From Prochlorococcus sp. AG-409-L21 (lineage in GTDB: Bacteria > Cyanobacteriota > Cyanobacteriia > PCC-6307 > Cyanobiaceae), in contig QCKH01000001.1 in assembly GCA_003215475.1 (NCBI GenBank), positions 1 through 64,000 on the forward strand: a DNA stretch of 64,000 nt, given 5' to 3'. Of this stretch, positions 30,463 to 40,512 are shown piece by piece; within the stretch, counting starts at the first letter, position 1, and every line of letters begins with the position of its first letter. The translations under genes and the position numbers were made by a program. The notes beneath the pieces are model-generated. The model did no database searches. It saw only the letters and a program-made list of their open reading frames with translations, and was not told the origin of the DNA.

Positions 30463-31808
30463 GGTTTTACGCAATTAAACTGTTTCATCATTAAAGAAAG
30501 GTATTTTTCTACATGTGAATTCCAACTAAAATGCTTATCTACTCCATTAATTCCATTAATTCTCCAATTGCTCCAAGGGCTCTTATTAGAAATAGCTTGT
30601 TCTAAAGTCTGCTGTAATAGATCTAAATCAGTAGGATCTACCAATAATCCATTAGAGCAATGAGATAAAATCTCACTAGGACCGCCATCATCTGTAGCAA
30701 CCATCGGCAAACCACAAGCTGCAGCTTCTAACAAAGTTAGCCCAAAAGGTTCTGTTAAAGCTGTATTAACAAATATCCCTTTTAATTCAGCTGCCCACCT
30801 ATAAATTGAAGCAATCTGATCTCTCCTATGATATTTAGGGTAAGCAATGTGCCCATATAAATCATATTTATCAACTAATTCAAATATCTGCTGAAAAACT
30901 TCTTTTTGTTGTCTATCTAATAATCTCATGTCAGTTCTAGTTCCAAGTATAAGTACAAGATTATGCTTCTTTCGTAATGTGCTAGACCTACCAAAAGCTT
31001 CTATTAAAGCTGGAATATTCTTTCTTCTTACTGCTCTTGAAATTGCTAAAAATGGAGGCAATTCAGGGTTATGAAGAAAAGGAGATACTAATTCTTCTAT
31101 ATCTAATAACTCGTTGGGATTAGAAACAGTATTAAAACGACTTAAATCAACTCCTGGAGGAACAGTTCTAGCTTGTGAAGGAACGAAATTTCGATACCTC
31201 TGATACTGATCATTTGCTTCTTGAAAAGTACTAGTAACAACTAAATTCGCATTTGCTAAAGCCAATTCTTCAGCCTCTATCCTTCTACTAATTGAATAAG
31301 TGTTTTCTATCTGGTCATGATCCATTCCTGATTCAAGCAAACGGCGTTTCTTCTCTCTTCCCAATGAGTGACCAGTAAAAACAAAAGGAATACCTAAACG
31401 ACTACTGATTAAAGCTCCAACATAACCTGCATCTGCATAATGAGCGTGAATCCAATCTGGCAAGCTTTCTGAATTTAATAACTGATCAATCAATTTATTA
31501 GCTAAATCATCTAAATAAGGCCACAACAATTCCTTTCGGAGATATCTTTTTGGACCAAAGGGAATTCTAATGATCTCAGCTCCTCTTGAAATCCTTTCTC
31601 GTGACTGAGAATAATCAGACGAAACTCGTCTATCTTGTATCAAACGAGTTACCAAATCTACCTTGGCAACTTCCTTAGTTTTAGCTAAATGTTTTACAAG
31701 CTCTAAAACATATAAAGTTTGTCCACCAGTATCAGAATCTCTTCCCAGTTCAAGATCTTTAGAACGAATTAATCCATGTAAATGCAAATGAAGAAGTTTT
31801 ATCCCCAT
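30414..31808 (-). CDS. Sucrose-phosphate synthase, glucosyltransferase domain only
   Basis: GT4-family enzyme expected to make sucrose 6-phosphate from a nucleotide-glucose and fructose 6-phosphate; sucrose serves as compatible solute or carbon store in cyanobacteria. The SPS N-terminal signature GRDSDTGGQTLYVLELVKHL and the sugar-nucleotide E-x7-E region ALTEPFGLTLLEAAACG are clear. The protein is 464 residues and stops just after the glucosyltransferase domain. There is no C-terminal phosphatase-like (SPP) domain, and mraY occupies the DNA where one would be. A strong AGGAGG lies seven bases before the start. A related retaining glycosyltransferase with another acceptor is possible. Confidence 0.82.
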   Translation of the reverse strand: MGIKLLHLHLHGLIRSKDLELGRDSDTGGQTLYVLELVKHLAKTKEVAKVDLVTRLIQDRRVSSDYSQSRERISRGAEIIRIPFGPKRYLRKELLWPYLDDLANKLIDQLLNSESLPDWIHAHYADAGYVGALISSRLGIPFVFTGHSLGREKKRRLLESGMDHDQIENTYSISRRIEAEELALANANLVVTSTFQEANDQYQRYRNFVPSQARTVPPGVDLSRFNTVSNPNELLDIEELVSPFLHNPELPPFLAISRAVRRKNIPALIEAFGRSSTLRKKHNLVLILGTRTDMRLLDRQQKEVFQQIFELVDKYDLYGHIAYPKYHRRDQIASIYRWAAELKGIFVNTALTEPFGLTLLEAAACGLPMVATDDGGPSEILSHCSNGLLVDPTDLDLLQQTLEQAISNKSPWSNWRINGINGVDKHFSWNSHVEKYLSLMMKQFNCVKPYSLAKIIPLSGIKVS

Positions 31809-31815
31809 ATAACTT

Positions 31816-31821
31816 CCTCCT
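31816..31821 (-). promoter_or_regulatory. Shine-Dalgarno site of the sucrose-phosphate synthase gene
   Basis: AGGAGG on the minus strand, seven bases before the ATG. One of the strongest ribosome sites in the window. The 206-base gap to uvrA beyond it holds no gene that I can see. Confidence 0.75.
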
Positions 31822-32014
31822 TTTGAAAGGTTGAAGTGATCTATAGTTTATTTTCTGGCATTTAAATCTAAAGAAAAAATAATATTTTTCTTCTAATTTA
31901 TTCTAATTTCTGTAACCTAAGTGATACTAGTTAATCTCAACAAGCGAAGAATTCTTGATTTTCAAAATATCAAAAAACAATAAGTTCATTACCAAAGGAA
32001 TAATTTTCGAATAT

Positions 32015-34957
32015 CTAAATCTTGGCTCCATGTTTCTTCAAAACTTTTTTCAAATAATTTCCAGTATAACTATTTGAACAGACGGCTACTTCTTCAGGAG
32101 TTCCAGCAATAATTACTTCTCCTCCGCGGTCACCTCCTTCTGGTCCCAAATCAATAATCCAATCAGAACAACGAATAACATCTAAATTATGTTCTATAAC
32201 AATTATTGAATTCCCTTTATCAACCAACCTTTGAAGTACATCCATTAGTTTATGTACATCAGAAAAGCTAAGGCCAGTAGTTGGCTCATCAATTAAATAA
32301 AGAGTTTTACCAGTAGCACGACGAGACAACTCTGTAGCAAGTTTTACTCGCTGTGCCTCACCTCCTGAAAGGGTTGGTGCAGGTTGTCCCAACTTGATAT
32401 AACCAAGGCCTACATCAACCAAGGTTCTCAATCTATCCGCAGCCTGAGGAATTGCAGAAAAAACATCTACAGATTGCTCAACAGTCATTTCTAACACATC
32501 AGCAATAGTGTGACCTTTATATTTCACTTGAAGAGTTTCACGATTAAATCTTGTTCCTTTACATACATCACACTGAACATAAACATCAGGTAAAAAATTC
32601 ATTTCAATAACGTTGACACCTTGACCTTTACAAGCTTCACACCGACCACCCTTAACATTGAAACTAAATTGACCTACTTGATAACCTCGTGCTTTTGCTT
32701 CAACGGATGCTGCAAAGATTTGTCTAATTGGATCAAATGCTCCAGTATAAGTTGCTGGATTTGAACGAGGAGTCCTACCTATAGGTGATTGATCAATAAC
32801 TATAACTTTATCAATTGACTTTATTCCTCTTAACTCTTCTAAACCTTTAGGAAAGGGTACCTTTAAACCTAATTGATGATTAATAGCAGGATGTAATAAT
32901 TCATTGACTAAAGTACTTTTTCCACTACCACTTACTCCTGTAACAGCTACAAGCCTTCCCAAAGGAAAATCTACCGAAATGTTTTTTAAATTATTACGGT
33001 CACAACCAATTAAACGAAGATTACGATTAACACCTTGTCTTCGTTCTGTTGGATTGGGGATAGCCTTTCTTCCACTTAAATATTCTCCGGTTAAAGATTC
33101 TTTACTAGACAATAAATTTTTTAATGATCCTTCTGCAATTACATAGCCACCATGCACGCCAGCTCCAGGACCAATATCAACTAAATAATCTGCTGCACGA
33201 ATTGTATCTTCATCATGCTCAACAACAATTAAAGTATTTCCTAGATCTCTAAGTCTTTCTAAAGTACTTAGTAATCTATCATTATCTCTCTGGTGTAAAC
33301 CAATGCTTGGCTCATCTAAAACATAGAGAACTCCAGTTAAGCCAGCACCTATTTGTGTTGCTAAACGAATTCTTTGAGCTTCACCACCTGACAAAGTCAT
33401 TGCAGGTCTATCTAAAGTAAGATAATCCAAACCAACATCAAGAAGAAACTTCAAACGTAAACGAATTTCTTTTAAAACCAATTCTCCAATTTGTATTTGA
33501 CGTGAAGAGAGAAGTGGGGCAGATTTATCTACTTCATTGATTCCCATCAATTTTTCTACACATTCAAGGGTTTCGGAAATACTAATCTCAGTAAGTTCAG
33601 TTATAGAATAAGGACCTACTCTTACTGCTAAAGCTTCAGGACGTAATCTTTTACCAGAACATGAAGCACAAGGAACTAATTCCAAAAACTTCTCTAGTTT
33701 TTGACGTACAGATTCTCCATTTGCATCACGTAATTGGCGCTCTAAAATAGGTAATATGCCTTGAAATGTTCTCTTGTATCCATCTTGTTTTTTATAACGA
33801 CTGTCAGATTGAATTAAAATAGGCTTATCAGTACCATTAAGTAAAATATCTTTCTGTTTTTCTGTTAAATCTTTCCAAGGAGTTTTAATTTCAAATCCAT
33901 ATGCCTCACCTACAGAAAATAGTAAAGAAAAATGATATGCATTTTCTTTTTCACTCCATGGTGCAACTGCTGCATAAACGGGTAAAGAAGGTTCAGGGAT
34001 GACTCGATCAGCAGTAAATTTTTTCAAATAACCTAACCCATGACAATCAGGACATGCACCATAAGGACTATTAAAAGAAAATAATCTTGGGGATAACTCT
34101 TCAATTACAGCCCCATGAACTGGACAAGCAAAATTTTCCGAAAATAATCGTTCTCTTTCTATACCATCTGGTAATTCTTCATTCTTCTTAGGTACTACTT
34201 CAACGATAGCCAATCCATCACCTCTCTTTAATGCAGTCTGCAAAGAATCAGTTAATCGTTCTTGAATTCCCTCTCTAGCAATTAATCGATCAACTACAAC
34301 ATCTATAGAATGAGAATGATTTTTATCAAGTTCAATATTATCTGATAATTCACGAACCTCTTTATTTATTCGAACTCTCGCAAATCCTTCTGAAGCTAAG
34401 CTAGAAAGTAATTTGGCATGTGTCCCTTTTTTTCCTCTTACAACAGAAGCAAGTAATTGATATCTAGTGCCTTCAGGTAAAGTTAAAATTTGATCTACCA
34501 TTTCATCAATTGATTGAGGACTAATCAATCGATCACATTGAGGACAATGAGGTTCTCCAGCCCGACCAAACAATAAGCGTAAATAATCTTTTATCTCGGT
34601 GACCGTACCTACTGTTGAACGAGGATTATGGCTTGTTGATTTTTGATCAATGGAAATCGCAGGTGATAAGCCTTCAATTGCATCAACATCAGGCTTATCT
34701 ACTTGCCCTAGAAATTGACGAGCATACGCAGACAAACTTTCCACATATCGACGCTGTCCTTCAGCAAAAATAGTATCGAAAGCTAAGGAACTCTTTCCAC
34801 TCCCACTAACTCCAGTAAAAACAATAAACTTGTTTCGAGGAATAGTGACATCAATATTTTTTAAATTATGTTGGCGAGCACCACGAATTCTTATCACGTC
34901 CTCTAAAGAATCCGGCAATAAAGATTGTTGATTGGCTTTAGCCACAGAGGGCCTCAT
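32015..34957 (-). CDS. uvrA: UvrABC system protein A
   Basis: DNA-damage recognition ATPase of nucleotide excision repair. Two ABC modules are visible: Walker A GVSGSGKSS and GVSGSGKST, each with a signature LSGGEAQR, and zinc-finger cysteines in CPDCHGLGYL and CEACKGQGV / CDVCKGTRF. I use the ATG at 34957 (MRPSVAK); an upstream TTG at 34972 would add five residues. About 980 residues, full length. It lies just downstream of recN on the same strand, so two DNA-repair genes form a unit. Confidence 0.97.
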   Translation of the reverse strand: MRPSVAKANQQSLLPDSLEDVIRIRGARQHNLKNIDVTIPRNKFIVFTGVSGSGKSSLAFDTIFAEGQRRYVESLSAYARQFLGQVDKPDVDAIEGLSPAISIDQKSTSHNPRSTVGTVTEIKDYLRLLFGRAGEPHCPQCDRLISPQSIDEMVDQILTLPEGTRYQLLASVVRGKKGTHAKLLSSLASEGFARVRINKEVRELSDNIELDKNHSHSIDVVVDRLIAREGIQERLTDSLQTALKRGDGLAIVEVVPKKNEELPDGIERERLFSENFACPVHGAVIEELSPRLFSFNSPYGACPDCHGLGYLKKFTADRVIPEPSLPVYAAVAPWSEKENAYHFSLLFSVGEAYGFEIKTPWKDLTEKQKDILLNGTDKPILIQSDSRYKKQDGYKRTFQGILPILERQLRDANGESVRQKLEKFLELVPCASCSGKRLRPEALAVRVGPYSITELTEISISETLECVEKLMGINEVDKSAPLLSSRQIQIGELVLKEIRLRLKFLLDVGLDYLTLDRPAMTLSGGEAQRIRLATQIGAGLTGVLYVLDEPSIGLHQRDNDRLLSTLERLRDLGNTLIVVEHDEDTIRAADYLVDIGPGAGVHGGYVIAEGSLKNLLSSKESLTGEYLSGRKAIPNPTERRQGVNRNLRLIGCDRNNLKNISVDFPLGRLVAVTGVSGSGKSTLVNELLHPAINHQLGLKVPFPKGLEELRGIKSIDKVIVIDQSPIGRTPRSNPATYTGAFDPIRQIFAASVEAKARGYQVGQFSFNVKGGRCEACKGQGVNVIEMNFLPDVYVQCDVCKGTRFNRETLQVKYKGHTIADVLEMTVEQSVDVFSAIPQAADRLRTLVDVGLGYIKLGQPAPTLSGGEAQRVKLATELSRRATGKTLYLIDEPTTGLSFSDVHKLMDVLQRLVDKGNSIIVIEHNLDVIRCSDWIIDLGPEGGDRGGEVIIAGTPEEVAVCSNSYTGNYLKKVLKKHGAKI

Positions 34958-35003
34958 AATCCTAATAATCAATCATAGAAACAGATAGAAAGATTATCGC
35001 TCA

Positions 35004-36692
35004 TTATGCAGCTTTGTTATCCAACAAACTTGCAGCAAAAATAAATGCTTGATCAAAATTACCTCCAGCTAATTTCGCTAATTCATGTTGTCGATCTCCA
35101 AACTCCTTTAATAAAAGGACTTTAGAGTTTGTCATTCCATTATCAACTGTCTTAGAAACTGAAAAATGATGATCTGCTGATGCAGCCACTAATGGTTGAT
35201 GAGTAATACAAAAAACCTGCTTTTTCCGAGACAAATCTTTTAACAATTTTGCTATAGCTGAACTAATACGACCACTGACACCTGAATCAATTTCATCAAA
35301 AATCAATGTAGAAGCTCCACTTTCCTCAGCAAACATAGTTGTCATGACCAACAAAAAGCGAGACATTTCTCCTCCAGAAACAACCTCAGCAAAGGGTGCA
35401 AGAGGTTGTCCCTCGTTTGCAGAAAATAAAAATCTTATAAAATCAGCTCCAGTTTGAGAAGGAGAAGCATCAGAAAACTGAACCTTAAAACGAACATTAT
35501 CTAAACCTAAAGGCTTCAAATAATAAACGAGTTCCTCTTCTAATTTAAGAGCATAGGACTTACGTAATTGAGTAAGTTGAGAATTATATTGATCTAACTG
35601 AGATTTCGCCTTCTTTTCCTCATTTCTAAGAGTATTTAATTGTTGTTTTGAATCTTCTAAATCTAATTGTTCTCTATATTGATCACGCCGTATTAGTAAC
35701 TCTTGTAAATCTAACCCATAACGATTTTTAATTTTTTTTATTTCCGCAAGCCGAGTCTGAATTGATTCTAATTGATTAGGGTTACTATCTAAAGAATATT
35801 TATAATGTTCTAAAGAGACTAGAAAATCTTCCAATCCTGTATAAGTTTCCAATAAATCATTAAAATGAATAGTTAATTCTTTATCTATTTTTATAAGTGT
35901 TTTTAATTCTTTAATAGAAACAGAAAAATGATCTAATGCTGAAGGTAAATCGTCTGAACTTTCCTTTAATCTACTTAAAATAAATGTTAATGATTCTTGT
36001 AATTTAACGCCATGGACTAACTTATCTTGTTCAAGTTTTAAATTAGATTCCTCCAAAGGGTCATTAATATTTGCTTGATCAATATCTAATAGAAAATCGT
36101 GGATATCAGATAATTTAGCTTCTGTATTTTTATATTCTTCTATTGCATTTTCTAACTGAGATCTTTTTAAACACCAATTTTCCCAACTCACTTTAACAAT
36201 AGCAAGTAACTTTTCAATAGAAGAAGATCCAAAACGATCTAATAATTTTAATTGATCAATAGCTGAATTAAATAAATGAGAGTGACCTTGTTCAGATACA
36301 TCAATTAATCTTCTTCTTAATGAAAGCACCTGTTTGAGGTTGATAATTTCTCCATTTAATCGAATTCTACTTGTAATTCGACCATCTCTTAATTTCCAAT
36401 CTCTGGAAATAAAGATCTCGCTACCGATAACCTCAAAAGAATTATTTTGTAACCACTCTCTAACCTTAGAGTCAATTAGAAAACATGCCTCTATTACAGA
36501 ATGAGTAGAGCCAGGTCGCATCAATCTTGAACCAGAACTACTGCCACCTCCCCCCAGCAATGAATCAATTGAAAACAAAAAAACTGATTTCCCAGCACCA
36601 GTCTCACCTGTAAACACCGAAAAACCCTCATTAAAACTGAGGTTTAAGCTTTCTATAAGAGCAATATTTTGTAGACGCAGACCAAGTAGCAC
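35004..36692 (-). CDS. recN: DNA repair protein RecN
   Basis: SMC-like ATPase acting in recombination repair. The Walker A GETGAGKSVFLFSI follows RLQNIALIESLNLSF at the N-terminus; a long coiled-coil region fills the middle (about residues 150-370); the C-terminal half has FAEVVSGGEMSRFLLVM and the Walker B TLIFDEIDSGVSG. Start is a GTG. Length 562 is typical. It is divergent from the ABC1 kinase gene across a ~58-base gap and precedes uvrA on the same strand. Confidence 0.95.
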   Translation of the reverse strand: MLLGLRLQNIALIESLNLSFNEGFSVFTGETGAGKSVFLFSIDSLLGGGGSSSGSRLMRPGSTHSVIEACFLIDSKVREWLQNNSFEVIGSEIFISRDWKLRDGRITSRIRLNGEIINLKQVLSLRRRLIDVSEQGHSHLFNSAIDQLKLLDRFGSSSIEKLLAIVKVSWENWCLKRSQLENAIEEYKNTEAKLSDIHDFLLDIDQANINDPLEESNLKLEQDKLVHGVKLQESLTFILSRLKESSDDLPSALDHFSVSIKELKTLIKIDKELTIHFNDLLETYTGLEDFLVSLEHYKYSLDSNPNQLESIQTRLAEIKKIKNRYGLDLQELLIRRDQYREQLDLEDSKQQLNTLRNEEKKAKSQLDQYNSQLTQLRKSYALKLEEELVYYLKPLGLDNVRFKVQFSDASPSQTGADFIRFLFSANEGQPLAPFAEVVSGGEMSRFLLVMTTMFAEESGASTLIFDEIDSGVSGRISSAIAKLLKDLSRKKQVFCITHQPLVAASADHHFSVSKTVDNGMTNSKVLLLKEFGDRQHELAKLAGGNFDQAFIFAASLLDNKAA

Positions 36693-36750
36693 ATTATTAA
36701 AGTAACCTTATAAAAGCTAGCTAATACCTACGTAAATTAGAAGGGGCAAA

Positions 36751-38616
36751 GTGAACAATCTTCAAATGACAGAAGAATTAGATGATTTTATTGAAACTGC
36801 TGGGTTGCAGACATATGACCCCAATGAAATAAGTAATATTTACAAGAAGCATCCAAAACGTTTAATAAAAAGACTGTGGCAAACATTACTTCCGATATCA
36901 TTATTTCTCCTAGGAGTTGGATGGGAACAACTTTTAGGAGTTTTAAAAGATCAAGTCAGAGCTCAAAAAAGAGCAAAAGAATTCACTGATTTATTGTTTC
37001 AACTTGGTCCAGCTTTTATAAAAGCTGGGCAAGCCTTATCAACTAGGCCTGACATTGTACCCAGGTTAGTTCTAGAGAATCTTGCTCAATTGCAAGATCA
37101 ATTACCAGGCTTTAACAGTGAGCTGGCCATATCGTGTATTAAAGAAGATTTAGGTAAAAGTTATGATCAAATTTATAAATGTTTCGAACTGAATCCAATA
37201 TCAGCAGCATCTTTAGGACAAGTGCATAAAGCAGTTTTACAAAATGGAGAACAAGTCGCTGTAAAAATACAGCGACCTGGATTAAGAGAACAAATAACTC
37301 TTGATCTATATATAGTGCGAAATATCGCAATTTGGCTGAAGAAATATATAGGCTTTATTAGAAGCGACCTAGTTGCATTAATAGATGAATTAGGAAGAAG
37401 AGTATTTGAAGAAATGGATTATATTAACGAAGCAAATAATGCAGAACGATTTGCGAAATTACATAAGCACAATAAAAAAATAAAAATTCCAAAGATCTAT
37501 AAAGAAGCAACAAGCAAAAGAGTATTAACGATGGAATGGATAGAGGGAGTGAAATTAACGAGAATCAATGAAGTGAAAAAATTAGGTATTGACCCAAATG
37601 AAATGGTTCAAATAGGAGTCGATTGCAGCTTACAACAACTTTTAGAACATGGTTTCTTTCATGCAGATCCTCATCCTGGTAATATTCTTGCGCTTTCTGA
37701 TGGAAGATTATGCTATTTAGATTTCGGAATGATGAGCGAAGTTCAAGATCATTCTAGAACAGGGTTAATACAAGCTGTCGTACATCTAGTGAATAAAAAC
37801 TTTGATAAGCTCTCACAAGATTTTGTTGAATTAGGTTTTTTAGACAGCAATGTAAATCTTGAACCTATCGTACCTGCATTTGAAAAAGTTTTCGAAGAAG
37901 CACTAAATATGGGTGTTAGTAAAATGGATTTTAAAAGTGTAACGGACGATATGTCTAGTTTAATGTATAGATTTCCTTTCCAATTACCACCATACTATGC
38001 ATTAATTATTAGATCATTAATAACTCTAGAAGGGATAGCATTAAGTGTTGACTCTAACTTTAAGATTCTTGGTGCTGCATATCCATATTTTGCTAGAAGA
38101 TTAATGGAGGATCCAGATCCAAAACTAAGAAAGAGTTTAAAAGAAATGTTATTTGATGGTGAAATTTTTAAATGGAGTCGATTAGAAAACCTTGTATCTA
38201 GTGCATCACAGCAGAGTGAAATTAATATAGAAGAACTAATAGATCAAGTACTAGATTTTTTATTCTCTGAAAATGGAGGTTTTTTAAGAGATGAATTAGT
38301 AGAAACGATTGCTGAAAGAATTGAACTAATAAATTTTTATGCTATAAAAAATATAAACAAGAAATTACCAAAAAGAATGAGAGTAAATACAATAAATAAT
38401 GATGAAATAGAAATTCTTGACGAAATTGAGCCTATAAAGAAATTATTGAAAATAATAAAAGAGTTACCGGGCCTAAATAGAGAGTTAATAGTCAAAAAAA
38501 TTCAAAGGCTTATTAATGAACCTTATGCAAGACTTATGAGCTTTAAAATTGCTCAGAAGATAACGAGTAAAAGTGTTGCACGCATTATAAAAATCGCAGC
38601 TGGAGTAAAAGAATAA
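36751..38616 (+). CDS. ABC1/UbiB/AarF-family atypical kinase
   Basis: Protein-kinase-like family member of 621 residues. Diagnostic elements are in order: FIKAGQALSTRPD (KxGQ motif), AAASLGQVHKA-type alanine loop (here SAASLGQVHKA), the nucleotide lysine in VAVKIQRPG, HADPHPGNI (catalytic loop) and LDFGMM (metal site). The C-terminus is helical. Relatives support quinone synthesis or plastoglobule/thylakoid lipid metabolism; the exact substrate is unknown. The start is GTG. The DUF1400 gene begins directly after the stop. Confidence 0.92.
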   Translation: MNNLQMTEELDDFIETAGLQTYDPNEISNIYKKHPKRLIKRLWQTLLPISLFLLGVGWEQLLGVLKDQVRAQKRAKEFTDLLFQLGPAFIKAGQALSTRPDIVPRLVLENLAQLQDQLPGFNSELAISCIKEDLGKSYDQIYKCFELNPISAASLGQVHKAVLQNGEQVAVKIQRPGLREQITLDLYIVRNIAIWLKKYIGFIRSDLVALIDELGRRVFEEMDYINEANNAERFAKLHKHNKKIKIPKIYKEATSKRVLTMEWIEGVKLTRINEVKKLGIDPNEMVQIGVDCSLQQLLEHGFFHADPHPGNILALSDGRLCYLDFGMMSEVQDHSRTGLIQAVVHLVNKNFDKLSQDFVELGFLDSNVNLEPIVPAFEKVFEEALNMGVSKMDFKSVTDDMSSLMYRFPFQLPPYYALIIRSLITLEGIALSVDSNFKILGAAYPYFARRLMEDPDPKLRKSLKEMLFDGEIFKWSRLENLVSSASQQSEINIEELIDQVLDFLFSENGGFLRDELVETIAERIELINFYAIKNINKKLPKRMRVNTINNDEIEILDEIEPIKKLLKIIKELPGLNRELIVKKIQRLINEPYARLMSFKIAQKITSKSVARIIKIAAGVKE

Positions 38617-39183
38617 ATGAAATTTATAAAGCACCAAGCTTATTTATTATCTATTTGTCTTTGTCTTTTAAATAGTTTACCAAAAGCTGGAAATACTGCT
38701 GAGTCAATTATGCTATATAAAAATATTTTTAGTAAAACTATAACTGTAAAAGAATTAGAAAATTTTGTCCAAACTGGTCACGCAGATGGTTTTCTAAAAG
38801 TACTTATCAAGAAAGAAAATCCTCAAAAAATAAAAGATATACTAACAGATAAATATAAAACACCAATTGAATTAACCAGTAGATTACTTTATAGCAAGAT
38901 AGGTGCAGTAATTTTAACAAGAATGTCAAAAGTTATAAATCCATATAGAATAAGAAATCAAAAAATGAGTATTCTTGCTTTAAAGGCTGGAACAATCAAG
39001 GCAATTAATAAAAAAACAGAATCTATAACTTTATTAGATTTCATCAAAGCTTATCCAAGTAAAGTTATTGCAATAGATGTAACTGAACTGTCAAAGGTTA
39101 TTCACAAAGTAGAATCAATGAATGAGTTAGTCAAGTTCTTCTCTAATTCACCTTTAGAAAAACTCAAAAATGAATCTGCTTAA
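38617..39183 (+). CDS. DUF1400-like exported protein
   Basis: A 188-residue protein with an N-terminal signal-like hydrophobic segment (about residues 7-25), then a region resembling the DUF1400 domain found in cyanobacterial secreted hydrolases (KTITVKELENFVQTG, then SRLLYSKIGAVILTRM). No alpha/beta hydrolase domain or Gly-x-Ser-x-Gly motif follows. The start ATG follows the ABC1 stop without a gap, so the two are probably co-transcribed; thrC follows two bases after its stop. Function unknown. Confidence 0.65.
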   Translation: MKFIKHQAYLLSICLCLLNSLPKAGNTAESIMLYKNIFSKTITVKELENFVQTGHADGFLKVLIKKENPQKIKDILTDKYKTPIELTSRLLYSKIGAVILTRMSKVINPYRIRNQKMSILALKAGTIKAINKKTESITLLDFIKAYPSKVIAIDVTELSKVIHKVESMNELVKFFSNSPLEKLKNESA

Positions 39184-39185
39184 CT

Positions 39186-40286
39186 ATGCTAAATAAAATA
39201 AAAAAACAATTCAATAAAAAAACAAATTTTGAACAATGGCCTGGAATTATAAAGGGCTACAAAAAATGGCTGCCTATTAACAAAAACACTCCTATAATAA
39301 CTCTACAAGAAGGTGCTACACCATTAATTGAATTAGAATCTATTAATCAAATAATTGGTAGAAATGTAAAGGTATACGCAAAATATGATGGACTAAATCC
39401 AACTGGCTCATTTAAAGATAGAGGAATGACTATGGCGATTAGCAAAGCCAAAGAAGAAGGGTGTAAAGCAGTGATTTGTGCAAGTACTGGGAACACTTCT
39501 GCTTCTGCTGCTGCATATGCAAAAAAAGGGGGAATGAAAAGTTTTGTTCTAATTCCAGATGGATATGTTGCACAAGGAAAATTAGCTCAAGCTTTAGTCT
39601 ATGGAGCAGAAGTTTTAGCAATTAAAGGAAATTTTGATACAGCTTTAGAAATAGTCCAACGTTTAGCGAATGAATTTCCAATTACTCTTGTAAATTCGGT
39701 GAATCCTTATAGGTTAGAAGGACAAAAAACAGCAGCTTTTGAAATAATAGATAGTCTTGGAGAGGCACCAGACTATTTATGTATACCAATGGGGAATGCT
39801 GGAAATATATCAGCTTATTGGATGGGTTTTAATGAATATTTAACAGAAGGAATATCTAAAAAATTACCAAACATGGTTGGTGTTCAAGCAACTGGTTCTG
39901 CTCCTTTAGTATTTGGAAAAATAATTAAACATCCAGAAACAATCGCAACAGCTATTAGAATAGGAAATCCCGTTAATAAAGAAAAAGCTAATATAGTCAA
40001 AAAAGAATCTAAAGGAACTTTTCTTGATGTAACTGACGAAGAAATAATAAAAGCATATCAATTATTAGGAAAACAAGAAGGAATTTTTTGTGAACCTGCT
40101 AGTGCTGCCTCAGTAGCTGGATTATTAAAAATAAAAGAGAAGATTTCTAATAACGCTACTATTGTTTGTGTTCTCACTGGTAATGGGCTAAAAGATCCTG
40201 ATTGTGCAATTGATAATAATGAAGCAATTTTTAAGCAAGGAATTGAACCAAATTTTGAAGAAATTGCGAAAAGTATGGGGTTTTAA
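39186..40286 (+). CDS. thrC: Threonine synthase
   Basis: PLP enzyme converting O-phosphohomoserine to threonine. The PLP lysine is in NPTGSFKDRGMTMAI; the phosphate-binding glycine loop is GNAGNISAYW; ASTGNTSASAAAYA and EPASAASVAG are family hallmarks. The 366-residue length fits the short bacterial (class II-like) threonine synthase. It is the last gene before the candidate origin and lies in a run with the ABC1 kinase and DUF1400 genes. Confidence 0.94.
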   Translation: MLNKIKKQFNKKTNFEQWPGIIKGYKKWLPINKNTPIITLQEGATPLIELESINQIIGRNVKVYAKYDGLNPTGSFKDRGMTMAISKAKEEGCKAVICASTGNTSASAAAYAKKGGMKSFVLIPDGYVAQGKLAQALVYGAEVLAIKGNFDTALEIVQRLANEFPITLVNSVNPYRLEGQKTAAFEIIDSLGEAPDYLCIPMGNAGNISAYWMGFNEYLTEGISKKLPNMVGVQATGSAPLVFGKIIKHPETIATAIRIGNPVNKEKANIVKKESKGTFLDVTDEEIIKAYQLLGKQEGIFCEPASAASVAGLLKIKEKISNNATIVCVLTGNGLKDPDCAIDNNEAIFKQGIEPNFEEIAKSMGF

Positions 40287-40410
40287 AAACAAAAGCTATA
40301 GACAATTGAAATTCTGACTGAGGAATAAACTAATAAAGCTTACTAATACAAGGGGAAAACTCAGAAGAAAAGTCGTGAGAGAGAAAAAACTTTTCAACAG
40401 AAACAAAAAA

Positions 40411-40422
40411 ACTGTGGAAATT
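40411..40422. repeat. Left arm of 12-bp inverted repeat containing a DnaA-box-like site
   Basis: ACTGTGGAAATT, the exact reverse complement of 40512-40523. Each copy contains a DnaA-box-like core; the arms are about 100 bases apart centre to centre. Confidence 0.8.
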
Positions 40423-40503
40423 AAAAAAAATTCCACATATCCTAATAAAACAATTCACAATCATTGAAGCCTAAGAAGCCAGTAATGATAAGACTTAAGT
40501 CTT

Positions 40504-40512
40504 TTATCCACA
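40504..40512 (+). promoter_or_regulatory. Consensus DnaA box
   Basis: TTATCCACA matches the bacterial DnaA-box consensus exactly. A second, near-consensus box follows immediately in the same orientation. Confidence 0.8.

Noticed and set aside
31822-32014. Possible small gene or terminator between sps and uvrA
   Set aside because: AT-rich with no frame of useful size and no stem followed by a T-run.
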